Origin: Candidatus Nanopelagicales bacterium
GTDB lineage: Bacteria > Actinomycetota > Actinomycetes > S36-B12
DNA: 44,340 bases
Assembly (NCBI GenBank): GCA_021741645.1
Contig: JAIOXK010000009.1
Location: 1 to 44,340 of the forward strand
Direction: 5' to 3'
Notes under the pieces: model-generated
Seen by the model: only the letters and a program-made list of their open reading frames with translations
Told to the model about the DNA's origin: nothing
Databases searched by the model: none
Translations under genes and position numbers: made by a program
In this document: positions 23,752 to 34,016 of the stretch, in pieces
Layout: every line of letters begins with the position of its first letter
How positions within the stretch are numbered: the first letter of the stretch is position 1

Positions 23752-25968
23752 GTGGCACAGGATGTGAGTGCGGCCAGCAGAATCGACGGCCGGTCGTATC
23801 TCCGCGAGGCTGCACTAGCGGCTCTCAGCGCGATTCTCGCGTTCGTCGGCGGCTGGTGGACTCTGCGGTTGCCGCTTGCCCAGCTGTCCGGGCTGTGGTC
23901 CACGGACCTGGGTTCCGAGTGGTCGAACAGCGACCTCACACTGCAGTACGGAGCCGACGAAGTGCTCGCACGGACCGGGTCACTGACCATCAACCCCTAT
24001 CTGGGCTTCCCCTCCGTACAGGACTTCTCCCACCTCCCGAACACCGGCATCATCAACGTGGCCGAGGTCAAGGCCCTGCTCCTCCTGGGGCTGGACGCCG
24101 TCAGCGCGACGAACATGGTGTTTGTACTCTCCTTCCCCTTGGTCGGGGCAGCCACCTACCTCGGATTCCGGTACATCGGTATTCGCCGGGTGTTCGCCGT
24201 GCTTCTCGCGGTTGGACTCGCCCTGTTGCCCTGGCACTACTACAGATTCACGCACCTGTTCCTCGCCAACTACTGGATCCTTCCCGTCATCCTCGTCTGG
24301 CTGGCAATTGTGCTGAACGCCCAGTCTTCCCGGGTCCCGCGCTCGACACGCGGGATTGCACTCCTGGGCGTGGCCTGCGGACTGGCCATCGGTGTCCACG
24401 AGCCCTACTACGCCATCTTCGGTGTGTGTCTCGGCGTCATCGGACTTCTTGCCCGATGGCGCACGAATACTCGGGGGCTCAGTCCCGTCGCGCGACTCGC
24501 CATCCTGGCCGTCGTCCCCATCACAGTTCTCACGGTGTCCCTTGCCATCCGAGTGAGCCGTGAGGTTCCTGCGATAACGGCGGTCGCCAATCGTGCCGTC
24601 GATCAGCAGTACGCCTACAGCGGTCACCTGCTGTCCCTGATCACGCCGAACCGCGGATCGTGGACCGGTGACCTCGCACCGGCGCGCGTCATTCAGGAGG
24701 CCCTTCGCAATCCCTATCCGACCGGTCTCGGTGAGGGCCTCGGGCACTTGAACCTGATGGCAGCGGTGGCCTTCCTCGTGGCGCTGACCTTCGCGGTCGT
24801 TTCCCTCCTGCGGGCAGGAAGCCACGGCAATCCCTACGCGGCCGTGGCGCGTGCCACCACCTGGTCAGGCCTCCTAATCGTGGCCCTACTCCTCTTCGTG
24901 ACGACGGGATTCGGCCTCGCCGTTGGCGCATTCGCAACCGACCAGGTGCGCGCATGGGGACGCATGTCTGTCCTGATCGCGATGCTGTCCTTGGCAATCC
25001 TCGGACTACTCCTGACCGCGATCTGCCAGGTCGGGGCGGGGCGTGTCCGCACGACGATCAACGCGACGGCCGTCGGCGTCCTGGTGCTCCTGGCACTCGA
25101 CGCCTTCACGTTCCGAGGTCAGATCGTGGCCGATGTCGAGACCCCGGCGGCGCTCATCGAGTTCGACACGACAGCGGATGCCATCTTCGGCACCACGTGC
25201 CCGATTCTCACGGTTCCATGGATTCCGTTCCCGGAGGCCGAATCCGAGACTGGGACATCGACCTATGACCAGTTCCTGCCGTTCCTCTACTCCGGCGAGC
25301 GGACGTTCAGCTTCGGGGCCTTCTCAAGCCAGTTGGGATCCCAGTGGGCGGCGGCCCTGCCCACGGACGCAACCGAGCTCGCCCAGCGTGCGAAGGCCAG
25401 CGGCTTCTGTGGAATCCAGCTCGATAGCCGGGCACTCAAGGATCCCGCCCCGGTTGTTGACTCGTACACTCCGGTGATGGGCCAGCCGATCGCGACGGCT
25501 GGCGACCGGTGGCTGCTGTACTCCCTCGAGTACGTTAATCCTCCCGTGGGAACTCAGCTGCTCACCGACGCTCTCGATGTCCGCCAGCTGTCCGGCTTCC
25601 ACAGTGCGGAACTCTCCCCGGAGGGCGACGCCTTCCAATGGATGAATGCCCCGACGGCCCGGATCGCGATCGGCAATCCGACCGAGAACGCGACCTCAGC
25701 GATCGCGACGCTGAACATCGGCGCCCCTGCCTGCGCCGATGCGGCGACGGTATCCGTCACCCTCGACGGCACGACGATCACGACAGTCGATCCGCGTCGT
25801 ACTGGCACGTCGCCTCAATCGGTGCAGGTTCCGATCTCCCTGCAACCCGGAGCGATCGCCAACGTCGACATAACCCAGTCCTCGCCGCTGTGTCGCGACC
25901 CCGATCAGCCGCGTGACATCGGAGCAAGCATTCGCTTCAAGGTGGAACGGAGAGCCTCGAGTGAGTAA
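23752..25968 (+). CDS. Large membrane protein, YfhO/GT-C-like, with C-terminal extracytoplasmic domain
   Basis: This 738-residue protein starts with GTG. It has one N-terminal helix, a loop with EWSNSDLTLQYGADEVL and FSHLPNTGIINVAEVKALL, then about ten helices including LPWHYYRFTHLFLANYW, and a soluble C-terminal part of about 270 residues ending in a beta-rich segment. The layout resembles YfhO-like and related GT-C proteins that add sugars to cell-wall polymers from a polyprenyl-phosphate donor. The specific sugar is unknown. Its stop overlaps the GTG of the PhyH gene by 8 bases. Confidence 0.65.
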   Translation: MAQDVSAASRIDGRSYLREAALAALSAILAFVGGWWTLRLPLAQLSGLWSTDLGSEWSNSDLTLQYGADEVLARTGSLTINPYLGFPSVQDFSHLPNTGIINVAEVKALLLLGLDAVSATNMVFVLSFPLVGAATYLGFRYIGIRRVFAVLLAVGLALLPWHYYRFTHLFLANYWILPVILVWLAIVLNAQSSRVPRSTRGIALLGVACGLAIGVHEPYYAIFGVCLGVIGLLARWRTNTRGLSPVARLAILAVVPITVLTVSLAIRVSREVPAITAVANRAVDQQYAYSGHLLSLITPNRGSWTGDLAPARVIQEALRNPYPTGLGEGLGHLNLMAAVAFLVALTFAVVSLLRAGSHGNPYAAVARATTWSGLLIVALLLFVTTGFGLAVGAFATDQVRAWGRMSVLIAMLSLAILGLLLTAICQVGAGRVRTTINATAVGVLVLLALDAFTFRGQIVADVETPAALIEFDTTADAIFGTTCPILTVPWIPFPEAESETGTSTYDQFLPFLYSGERTFSFGAFSSQLGSQWAAALPTDATELAQRAKASGFCGIQLDSRALKDPAPVVDSYTPVMGQPIATAGDRWLLYSLEYVNPPVGTQLLTDALDVRQLSGFHSAELSPEGDAFQWMNAPTARIAIGNPTENATSAIATLNIGAPACADAATVSVTLDGTTITTVDPRRTGTSPQSVQVPISLQPGAIANVDITQSSPLCRDPDQPRDIGASIRFKVERRASSE

Positions 25969-26977
25969 GCCCCTGGAGACAGTGCTCCGCGCGCCACGAC
26001 TGGTCAGCACGATGCTGGCGGCACGTGCCTTCAGCCGATCGCCCGTCACCCCAGCCAGCACGGACGGGCAGCAGCAGTTCCGTATGCGATCGGCAATGGA
26101 CCTGGATCCCCGTCTGGGTAAGTGGGTCTCCCGACGGAGTATCCACACGAGTGAAGCCAGCGAATCAACGCAGACGCACACGTCCTCGAGCCGCGTTATC
26201 GACTCAGGGGAAATCGAGCCTGCCGTCACCGGTCTGGCGCACGACGGGTACTACGTGTTCGAGAACCTCGCCGATGTCCACCTCGTCGATGCGATCCGCA
26301 AGTTCGCCCTGCAGGTACCCTGCCGCGCCAGGGGCGAGGAGAACGACTCGGACGCATATCCCCGCGAGCGTCCACTCGCTGGCCGCTACGACTTCACCGA
26401 AGAGGTTGCTCTGCGATGCCCCGAGGTACAGGAGTACCTCACCGATCCCGTGGCCGCTGAGATTGCCCGGCAGTACCTGCGACAGTCGGTGATCATGGAC
26501 AGCATGGCCTTCTGGTGGACGACGCCGATGCGGCCGGAGGACGCGAGCCTGAACGCCCAGCAGTTCCATCAGGACCGGGATCGACTGTCGTTCCTCAAGT
26601 TCTTCATCTACCTCACGGACGTCGATTCCGAAACGGGGCCGCACGTGTACGTTCAGGGCACGCACCGGCACCTGCCCTGGGCTCTTCGGGGCGATGGTCG
26701 GAAGTCGGACGAGTCTGTCTCGGCAGCCGGTCTGGCTGAACAAGTGAACGAACTCTGCGGGGCCGCCGGAACCGTCCTTGCGGTTGACACGATTGGCCTG
26801 CACAAGGGCAAGACGCCGACAACGGGAGACCGACTCATCCTCCAGAGCCAGTACGCGACATCCCTGTTTGGTGCGGACTATGAGCGCCCCCTGTTCTCGC
26901 CCAGTGCAATGACGTCAGATCGGTATGCCGCCTCGCCATGGACTCTTCAGCGACTCGCGGGGGCCATCAGGGCGTGA
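25961..26977 (+). CDS. Phytanoyl-CoA dioxygenase (PhyH) family Fe(II)/2-oxoglutarate oxygenase
   Basis: The 338-residue protein carries the cupin-type 2OG oxygenase core: DGYYVFENL early in the fold, QQFHQDRDRLSF with the His-x-Asp iron pair, FFIYLTDVDSETGPHVYVQGTH, and DTIGLHKGKTP with the distal His. The first 90 or so residues (up to SSSRVIDSGE) are an extension without recognisable motif. Members hydroxylate varied small molecules; in a glycan locus the target may be a sugar or a lipid moiety, but no substrate can be assigned. GTG 25961 follows GGAGAG; an earlier in-frame ATG at 25913 overlaps the previous gene by 56 bases. The 3' end overlaps the methyltransferase relic by 11 bases. Confidence 0.85.
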   Translation: MSKPLETVLRAPRLVSTMLAARAFSRSPVTPASTDGQQQFRMRSAMDLDPRLGKWVSRRSIHTSEASESTQTHTSSSRVIDSGEIEPAVTGLAHDGYYVFENLADVHLVDAIRKFALQVPCRARGEENDSDAYPRERPLAGRYDFTEEVALRCPEVQEYLTDPVAAEIARQYLRQSVIMDSMAFWWTTPMRPEDASLNAQQFHQDRDRLSFLKFFIYLTDVDSETGPHVYVQGTHRHLPWALRGDGRKSDESVSAAGLAEQVNELCGAAGTVLAVDTIGLHKGKTPTTGDRLILQSQYATSLFGADYERPLFSPSAMTSDRYAASPWTLQRLAGAIRA

Positions 26978-27634
26978 CCACTCGGGTCGGCCTTGTCCCA
27001 ATCGCGTAGATCGACTCGTGGTCGCGCTCCTCGAGGTCCGTTGCGGCATCGAAGGTGCGAGGGCGCACCTCGTCCAGGCCGGCGGCGCGGAGGATGTGCA
27101 GCAGGTTCTCCTGATCGAACATGTACTGATGCTCACCCGCCATGTAAGCGATGTAGTTGACCGCATCGATCGACGTTGTCGCGTTGAAGGCTGGCTTCCA
27201 GCCGAAGTAGGAAGCAGGCAGTTCCGTCTGCCCAAGGTACGCCTCGATGTACATGCGTGCGTTCGGCACCACGATCGAGAACGTGCCACCATCCTTGAGA
27301 ACCCGCATGATCTCCGCGAGCAGCACCTGGCCCTGTTCATACGTGAGGTGTTCAAAGAGATGACTGGAGTACACCTGATCGACCGTGCCGTCAGGGAAGG
27401 GATGCCGAATCGGAGGTCCCAGAACAGGTCCGCCTCATTGGAGACGTCGATGTTGATCCAGCCATTTCGTCCGGGCTGATACCCCCCACCGAGATCGAGC
27501 TTGATGGACCGTGCCGAGGCGAGAAGATCCCTTACCTGTCCGCGAGACCGTGACATACGGCGTTTTGCCCTAGCCATGACATAGGCGTCCTCACTGAACG
27601 GCACTCGCCGAATGAGGCCCCGTATCGAGGTCAT
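26967..27634 (-). pseudogene. SAM-dependent methyltransferase split by a one-base frameshift
   Basis: Read from ATG 27634, the N-terminal frame gives LDLGGGYQPGRNGWINIDV (SAM motif I) and LFWDLRFGIP, then goes out of frame near 27396-27402. The other - strand frame continues without loss as FPDGTVDQVYSSHLFEHL, LKDGGTFSIVVPNARMY and so on to a stop at 26967. One missing base in the run ATCCCTTCCCT accounts for the break. Rejoined, the protein would have about 222 residues, a normal Methyltransf_11/ubiE-like size. ATG 27634 forms an ATGA overlap with the upstream glycosyltransferase stop, with GGAGG 8 bases before. The break may be a real mutation, phase variation or an assembly error. Confidence 0.82.
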
Positions 27635-29154
27635 CGAGCATCCCTCCGCCGATTCAGTCGCCAAGCCTCGAACCTGCCGGCGAGATGGCTTGCGTGCCGG
27701 ACGCGCGGTGCGACCTGGTCGATCCGCACACCACCCACCTCGAACTCATCCCTTCCGCTGCTGTTCACATGCTCATGCACGAATCCACGCCTCCGCATCA
27801 TCAGGCCGTAGGCAAGCACCCCGTCCCATTCGCCTGCCGACGCCCGATCCAGCGCATCCTGCAGTTCTTCTACCGTGTGCACGTCTACCGCGCATCCCAG
27901 AAGGTCGTACACGGAGGGCCCCATGACGATCACGGGTTTCCCAGCGAAGGCCGCCTCCACACCGGTCGTGGAGCCATACGTCACGACAACATCCGCTTCA
28001 CGCATGAGTTGGTAGGAGTCCACGGTGGAGTGCGGGTCGAGGTGCACATCAGGCTTGGCGTCGCTGACCGCCTCGAGCCAGTCCTCGACATCCCTCGTCG
28101 GCTTGCGTCGCTTGTGCGGATGCGACCGGACCACAAGGGAATAGTCGGGACGACGTCGACAGGCCTCCGCAAGCAGCTTCAATGCATTCGCCTGCCCGCC
28201 GAAGTACTCGGACCAGTCGTACTCCAGCTCCGCCACCTCATCTCCCGAGGAGCTGAAGTAGACCACCAATCTTTGTCCTTCGACGCGGCCGAGTCCGGTC
28301 CCCTTCTCCTGGGCGTCGATGAAATGTGAGTTCAGCGGATCGGAATGATTCGCCCTTTCCTCGAACCAACTCGCCCCCAAGGTCTCCCTCGAGTCCGGAT
28401 CCCAGCGGTCGTACAGTCGCAGCATTCGGCGCTGGTACTCAGGCCAGTCATGGGTCGACTCCACAGTCAGGTCAAAGCCAGTATCACTGCCGCCGATATC
28501 GAAGGAGAGCACGGGAAGCCCTTGGGTCCGCGCAGCCTCGGCCGCAGCCCTGTCATGGAGAAAGCGTCCGTTGAACACCACGACTGCTGTTGCCTCGCTC
28601 TGGCGGATCAGCTCCGTGACCTGGTCGTAGACGAAAGCATAGGAACGCGCAGCAGCGTTGACCCACTTCCGTGGCCAAAGGTGGTCGTCTGTGATGGGCG
28701 TGTTGCGATCCGGATGCACCTGGAGTATCGCTCGGCCCATGGGGGTGCCTCGGTACGTCAGTTCCCTTATGTGTGACCGATTCAGCGTCTGCCCGATGTC
28801 AATCCGCGTAGTCGGCCTCCAGTGACGAATGGGAGGCGCGACGAAGGCCCTCGAGTCCAACCCCTCCGCGAGCAGTCCGCGCCGAGTGAGTTCGTCGGGG
28901 GTCGAACCCAGGAGAAGCCGAGCAAACCGATCGTCCGTCGTCCACGCCATGTCATGGAGAGGAGTCCGATTCGCCCAGAAGCCAACTTGAACGTCCGATC
29001 CCATAGAACGCAGACTGAGGGCAGTGTCCGCAAGAGCAGCCAAGGCGAACGGCCACTGGGTGAAGGACGGGAATATGACAGTGCTCAGCTGACTCGCGCT
29101 GAGTCGTGACTCGAGGTAGTCACGCATCGACTTGTGCTCGGCCTGCTGACTCAC
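27631..29154 (-). CDS. Capsule-type GT-B glycosyltransferase / glycerophosphotransferase-like
   Basis: With GTG 29154 (AAGGAG ten bases upstream) the protein has 507 residues; ATGs at 29190 and 29175 are alternatives. The N-terminal half has VIFPSFTQWPFALAAL. The C-terminal half has VVYFSSSGDEVAELEYDW, VRSHPHKRRKP, and MREADVVVTYGSTTGVEAAFAGKPVIVMGP, the nucleotide-binding end of KpsC/KpsS and CDP-glycerol glycerophosphotransferase-like GT-B enzymes. It probably links a sugar or polyol phosphate in the cytoplasm. It lies between a GT4 gene (stop 29192) and the methyltransferase relic in one - strand operon. Confidence 0.72.
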   Translation of the reverse strand: MSQQAEHKSMRDYLESRLSASQLSTVIFPSFTQWPFALAALADTALSLRSMGSDVQVGFWANRTPLHDMAWTTDDRFARLLLGSTPDELTRRGLLAEGLDSRAFVAPPIRHWRPTTRIDIGQTLNRSHIRELTYRGTPMGRAILQVHPDRNTPITDDHLWPRKWVNAAARSYAFVYDQVTELIRQSEATAVVVFNGRFLHDRAAAEAARTQGLPVLSFDIGGSDTGFDLTVESTHDWPEYQRRMLRLYDRWDPDSRETLGASWFEERANHSDPLNSHFIDAQEKGTGLGRVEGQRLVVYFSSSGDEVAELEYDWSEYFGGQANALKLLAEACRRRPDYSLVVRSHPHKRRKPTRDVEDWLEAVSDAKPDVHLDPHSTVDSYQLMREADVVVTYGSTTGVEAAFAGKPVIVMGPSVYDLLGCAVDVHTVEELQDALDRASAGEWDGVLAYGLMMRRRGFVHEHVNSSGRDEFEVGGVRIDQVAPRVRHASHLAGRFEAWRLNRRRDAR

Positions 29155-29191
29155 AAGTTGGACTCTCCTTGACATTCCTGACGGCCACATT

Positions 29192-30280
29192 CTAGGCGAG
29201 TACGGCTCGGTAGACCTCAGCCGTTCTCTCTGCGCTGGATTGCCACGTGAACCGCCGGGCTCTCCTCAGTCCAGCTGTGGAAAGCCTCGCACGAACGGTC
29301 GAATCGTGAAGCACGAAAGCCAACAGGTCTGTCAATCGATCGACGTCACCGGGCTCGAAGTAGAGGGCGGCATCGCCGCCAACCTCCGGCAACGACGTTG
29401 CCCTCGCGAGAATGGCTGGAGTGCCGCTTGCCATAGCCTCCAGCGCGGGAAGCCCAAAGCCCTCGAAGCGCGATGGGAACACGAAGACCTCGGCGTGTGT
29501 GTAGGCCGAGGCCATGTCCGCATCGGACAGATAGCGTTGTGAGACACGCTCCCGAATCCCTCGTCCACGCAGCCAGTCGACCTCGTGGGGGGAGAGCCCC
29601 GCGCCGCCGACGCACAGCAGCTGAATTGACCGGTCTTCCTCGGCGATGCTTGCGAAGGCCTCGAAGAGCACCTGCGCATCCTTGTACTGATCGCGATTGC
29701 CAACGAAGAGCACGTACCTCTGGGGGAGAAAGTCCAGACGTGGGGCGCCCGGGTGGAACCGCTCGTCGACGCCGTGGTGGACCACGGTCACGGGCGCCCG
29801 AACCGGGCCGTACACCTCCTGCAGGTCGCGCTGGGTAGCCGCTGACACGCAGATGATGTGGTCGGCACGTTCCACGTAGCGGCGCTTCATGGTGAGCCAG
29901 TCCAGCCGTCGGCGGGTGTGCGGGAGCAGCTCGGGGATCATGTCGTGCACGGTGACCACCCGCTTGGCTCCTCGCTTGGGTGCGAGTCCGTGCGGAAGGT
30001 AGAACGAGTTGTGGACGATGTCGCAGGACGGGTGCGTCCCCGGACGGGTCAGGTAACGGGCCAGCGCAGACCACTCGTTGCGCGCCGGACGGGCCCCCAG
30101 CGGGTCGCCGATCTCTGGGTGGTCCAGCAGGTACCGATTGACCACCGGCGCATCGAACGGCAGGAGGTCCACGTCCGCCACCTGGTGGAGCACGAACTGT
30201 CGCGCGAGCTCGGCGAACATGCGAGAGATGCCCCCGTAGCGCTGGATGGCGAAGATCTGCTCGTCGATGGCCACCTGCAC
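29192..30280 (-). CDS. Glycosyltransferase family 4
   Basis: This 362-residue GT-B enzyme starts GTGCAGGTG at 30280. The N-terminus has AIDEQIFAIQRYGGISRMFAEL, which contacts the acceptor side; VTVHDMIPELLP and HIICVSAATQRDL follow; the C-terminal Rossmann domain has VLFVGNRDQYKD, VFVFPSRFEGFGLPALEAMASG (the EX7E-type donor motif) and LPEVGGDAALYFEPGD. It retains the donor anomeric configuration. TAGGAT lies 6 bases before the GTG, so the transcript is probably leaderless and opens the operon that runs to 26967. Confidence 0.9.
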   Translation of the reverse strand: MQVAIDEQIFAIQRYGGISRMFAELARQFVLHQVADVDLLPFDAPVVNRYLLDHPEIGDPLGARPARNEWSALARYLTRPGTHPSCDIVHNSFYLPHGLAPKRGAKRVVTVHDMIPELLPHTRRRLDWLTMKRRYVERADHIICVSAATQRDLQEVYGPVRAPVTVVHHGVDERFHPGAPRLDFLPQRYVLFVGNRDQYKDAQVLFEAFASIAEEDRSIQLLCVGGAGLSPHEVDWLRGRGIRERVSQRYLSDADMASAYTHAEVFVFPSRFEGFGLPALEAMASGTPAILARATSLPEVGGDAALYFEPGDVDRLTDLLAFVLHDSTVRARLSTAGLRRARRFTWQSSAERTAEVYRAVLA

Positions 30281-30286
30281 TCCCCG

Positions 30287-30325
30287 ATCCTATGGGCGTC
30301 GGGTGCCGCTGCCTCGCTCTAGGAT
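30287..30325. promoter_or_regulatory. Paired leaderless -10 boxes TAGGAT
   Basis: TAGGAT occurs on - at 30292-30287, 6 bases from GTG 30280, and on + at 30320-30325, 7 bases from ATG 30333. The boxes are identical and face apart, separated by 27 bases. Confidence 0.5.
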
Positions 30326-30332
30326 CGAGTGG

Positions 30333-31316
30333 ATGCATGCACACGAGGACGGGACGCCAGCGCTGGACCACGTGATCGTCGTGCCCCGCAACGGCTACAT
30401 CAACCGGCTGCAGGCGTGGGCGTCCAGCGCCATACTCGCGGCCGAGCTACATGTTCCCCTCAGCGTGGCGTGGGAGCCCGAGCCGGTCGCGCCGGCAGCA
30501 CTGACGGATCTGTTCATCCCGGACCGTCCCGGTGTCTCCCTCATCTCGGCGGCGGCCCTGCGATCGTGCGTGGGCATGGACCACGATCTGCTGGACCGCT
30601 ACCTCTGGGTGGACGAGTCGCGTCGGCTGGTCGTCCTCGCCGGCCACGATCGCGGCGAGCAGGCGTTCATGCCCTCCCTAGCCGCGGCGTTGGGCCACCC
30701 ATGCGAGCCGACCACCCTCCTGATCATCGCGGGCGGGAAGTTCCACCTGCAGGGAACCACCGGCTTCGAGGAGCAGCGGCGGCTCTTCTACCGCCGGCTC
30801 CCCTGGAGCACTGCGGTCTCGTCCCGAACGCAGGCCGCCCTGGCGGGTCGCGACGACTTCATCGGACTGCACATCCGAGAGACGGATCGGGCCGTCACCG
30901 CGCCCACACGGCGGGAGGTTCGCGACGCGATCGTCACCCTTGCTGATCGCACGGGCGTGACATCGGTGTTCATTGCCGCTGACTCGGTATCGGCGCGCCT
31001 GCGCTGGCTCGAGGAGGTGGCAACCGTCGGCCTAGAAGGCTGGTCGGCGTCCGAACCGGAGCTGGACAGGTCATCCGCCCGGGCAGGCGTCGACGCGATG
31101 GTCGACTGGAGGCTCCTCGGCCTGTCCATGGGAGTGGTCTACTCCCGTGAGTCCTCCTTCGGCGAAGAGGCAGCGATCGCTGTCGATGCCGGCCGCACGT
31201 CGATTCCGCTCTCCGCAGGGCAGGCCCGTCAGCGGTCGCGGATGGCAGTGGCACTCGGGCGATCGGCCGTCGGCTACCCCCATCGACGGTGGGTTCAGGG
31301 GAGGAAGCCCTCCTGA
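30333..31316 (+). CDS. Fucosyltransferase-like protein (GT11/GT23-type HIRxxD motif)
   Basis: The 327-residue protein carries FIGLHIRETDRAV (about residues 178-190), matching the GDP-binding H-x-R motif of O-/alpha-1,6-fucosyltransferase superfamily members, with SVFIAADS and MVDWRLLGLSMGVVYSRESSF further on; the latter resembles the SxxS/SxF-type donor loop. The N-terminal VIVVPRNGYINRLQAWASS fits the first Rossmann unit. A GDP-6-deoxyhexose donor would agree with the GDP-mannose dehydratase genes at the right edge; that link is inferred. ATG 30333 is chosen over an in-frame 30246 start because of the -10 just upstream. The 3' end overlaps the next gene by 22 bases. Confidence 0.65.
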   Translation: MHAHEDGTPALDHVIVVPRNGYINRLQAWASSAILAAELHVPLSVAWEPEPVAPAALTDLFIPDRPGVSLISAAALRSCVGMDHDLLDRYLWVDESRRLVVLAGHDRGEQAFMPSLAAALGHPCEPTTLLIIAGGKFHLQGTTGFEEQRRLFYRRLPWSTAVSSRTQAALAGRDDFIGLHIRETDRAVTAPTRREVRDAIVTLADRTGVTSVFIAADSVSARLRWLEEVATVGLEGWSASEPELDRSSARAGVDAMVDWRLLGLSMGVVYSRESSFGEEAAIAVDAGRTSIPLSAGQARQRSRMAVALGRSAVGYPHRRWVQGRKPS

Positions 31317-33058
31317 ATCCCTGTTCCGCGCAACGAAACCAAACCATCGATCTGCGCGGTGCACAGGGGGTAGTTGAGCCAGCACTGGTCCGACTCGGTC
31401 GGGACTAGGACTGTCAGTCCGCTCGGCAGCGTCTGCTCCGCCACGGGAACATCGATAACGGGGGCGACCGCGTAAGGGATCTCGATTCCCAGGGTCCAGG
31501 TCCGCTGCTCGGTCAGTCCTGAGACGTCGAACCGAGTGACCGCGCTGAAGCCCACCACCATTGCGATGGGCAGGGCGACGCTCAGGACCGTGATCCACTG
31601 CCAGCGGCCCCGCACTGCAGGCGCACCGGCGCCGGGCAGCGTCAGCCGCCAGAGCGCCCACCCCGCCGGAATCGCGGCGAGTGTGAAGAGCGGTCCCCAG
31701 ATGAAGCGGTAGGACGGGGGCGTCGCCACCCACCAGAAGGCGAACGCCGTGGCACTGGGGACCATGACCAGCAGGAGGGGCCGGGTCCGAAGCGCCACCC
31801 GAGACCGGCTCGCCAGCACCATCAGCACGATCGCGGCGAGCGCAAGGGCGGCGAACTCGTAGGTCTCCCACTGACGCGGCAGACGCCCAAACCATGCTGC
31901 GACCCAGCCCCATCCCTCCGCCGCAGCCCACAGGTCCTCCAGATCGCGCGCCGCGCCCAGCGTCGGCACGCGGAACTGCGTGGGATCAGGAGCCCGCCAG
32001 GGGACGGCAAAGGCGAACACCGACAACGGGTACTGCAGCCAGCCACTGAGTATGACGTCACGCAGCGTCGTGACAATCGCCGCGAACACGGCCAGAGTCG
32101 AGGTCAGGACAAGCACCAGCCACACGCGTCTACCTGCTCGCCTCGTTCGCCACACGACCATGAGGACCACCATGACCGTGGTGGCGGCAAAGACCGCCAT
32201 CGTCGGGCGCAGCATCACCGCAAGCACCGCGGTGACAGCGGCGACCGCACCATCGGGCGCCGCGCGCGTCGGCGCCGTGACCGCGTCAGCGAGGTACGCC
32301 GCCGACACGATGCTCAACACAAGAACGGCCGAATCGGAGGTCGGGCTGGTGACCCAGTAATCAGAGAGCGCCACCATCGGGACGAAGGCCGATGCAGTCC
32401 CCACTGCAAGCACATACGAACCTGCACGCATACGGCCGCACCGCACCCGCAGACCGAGGTCCAGCGCCATCGCCGCGAGTAGCACTCCATTGAGGAGCCG
32501 GTAGCCCACGCCGTCCCATGGCCCATTGCCCAGGAACGCCGCGATCGGGAATTCGGCGTTCGCGTAGCCGAACGGGAAGTAGAGGTTTGCCAGGCCCGGG
32601 ATCGCGCGGTATTCGCCAGCATAGGCGATGGCACCCAGGTGGTACAGCCCTGTGTCGTAGTTGGTGACCGGCCCGAGCGCTGCTGCCGCTAGGTACAGGA
32701 CTGCAGCGGCGAGCGCGCCCACAATGATCCAGGTCGACGGCGCACGGCGACACCGCCTTGGAGAAAGGCTTCGGCCACCCGCCACCCGAACGGCCACGAC
32801 CCCGGCGAGGACGAGGGCCACAGCCACCACGACGACCACGACCGCTGCCAACCCGCTGCGCATCGGCAGGACGAGACTGACGCCGCTGATCAGGACGGCC
32901 AGTATTGCGATGCCCCACCACAGGGCGCCGCGCACGAGGCCCAGACCCCGCCGGCCAGGTCGCAGCATGAGAGCCGGTGCCATGCCGACTCCGATGGCTG
33001 CGCCCAGCATGACCGCCCAGCTCAGCAGCACGAGAGCCGTGCCCGACAGCAGGGTCAT
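31295..33058 (-). CDS. Polytopic GT-C-like membrane protein (LIC_10190/DUF8201-like)
   Basis: With ATG 33058 it has 587 residues and about twelve hydrophobic helices. The second loop carries NYDTGLYHLGAIAYAGEYR, then ANLYFPFGYANAEFPIAAF, the arrangement seen in LIC_10190-type membrane proteins of polysaccharide loci. The C-terminus is a short soluble segment with VLVPTESDQCWLNYPLCT. It may be a lipid-linked sugar glycosyltransferase or a polymerase. In-frame codons up to 33259 overlap the UDP-glucuronate decarboxylase gene and are not protein-like. It is last in the - strand operon begun at 36031. Confidence 0.68.
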   Translation of the reverse strand: MTLLSGTALVLLSWAVMLGAAIGVGMAPALMLRPGRRGLGLVRGALWWGIAILAVLISGVSLVLPMRSGLAAVVVVVVAVALVLAGVVAVRVAGGRSLSPRRCRRAPSTWIIVGALAAAVLYLAAAALGPVTNYDTGLYHLGAIAYAGEYRAIPGLANLYFPFGYANAEFPIAAFLGNGPWDGVGYRLLNGVLLAAMALDLGLRVRCGRMRAGSYVLAVGTASAFVPMVALSDYWVTSPTSDSAVLVLSIVSAAYLADAVTAPTRAAPDGAVAAVTAVLAVMLRPTMAVFAATTVMVVLMVVWRTRRAGRRVWLVLVLTSTLAVFAAIVTTLRDVILSGWLQYPLSVFAFAVPWRAPDPTQFRVPTLGAARDLEDLWAAAEGWGWVAAWFGRLPRQWETYEFAALALAAIVLMVLASRSRVALRTRPLLLVMVPSATAFAFWWVATPPSYRFIWGPLFTLAAIPAGWALWRLTLPGAGAPAVRGRWQWITVLSVALPIAMVVGFSAVTRFDVSGLTEQRTWTLGIEIPYAVAPVIDVPVAEQTLPSGLTVLVPTESDQCWLNYPLCTAQIDGLVSLRGTGIQEGFLP

Positions 33059-33068
33059 TGCGGGCGGA

Positions 33069-34012
<944 letters not shown>

Positions 34013-34016
<4 letters not shown>

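Noticed and set aside
26915-27400. Continuation of the methyltransferase N-terminal frame to 26915
   Set aside because: After about 27400 this frame is Ser/Arg-rich and loses all conservation, while the neighbouring frame carries the rest of the domain.
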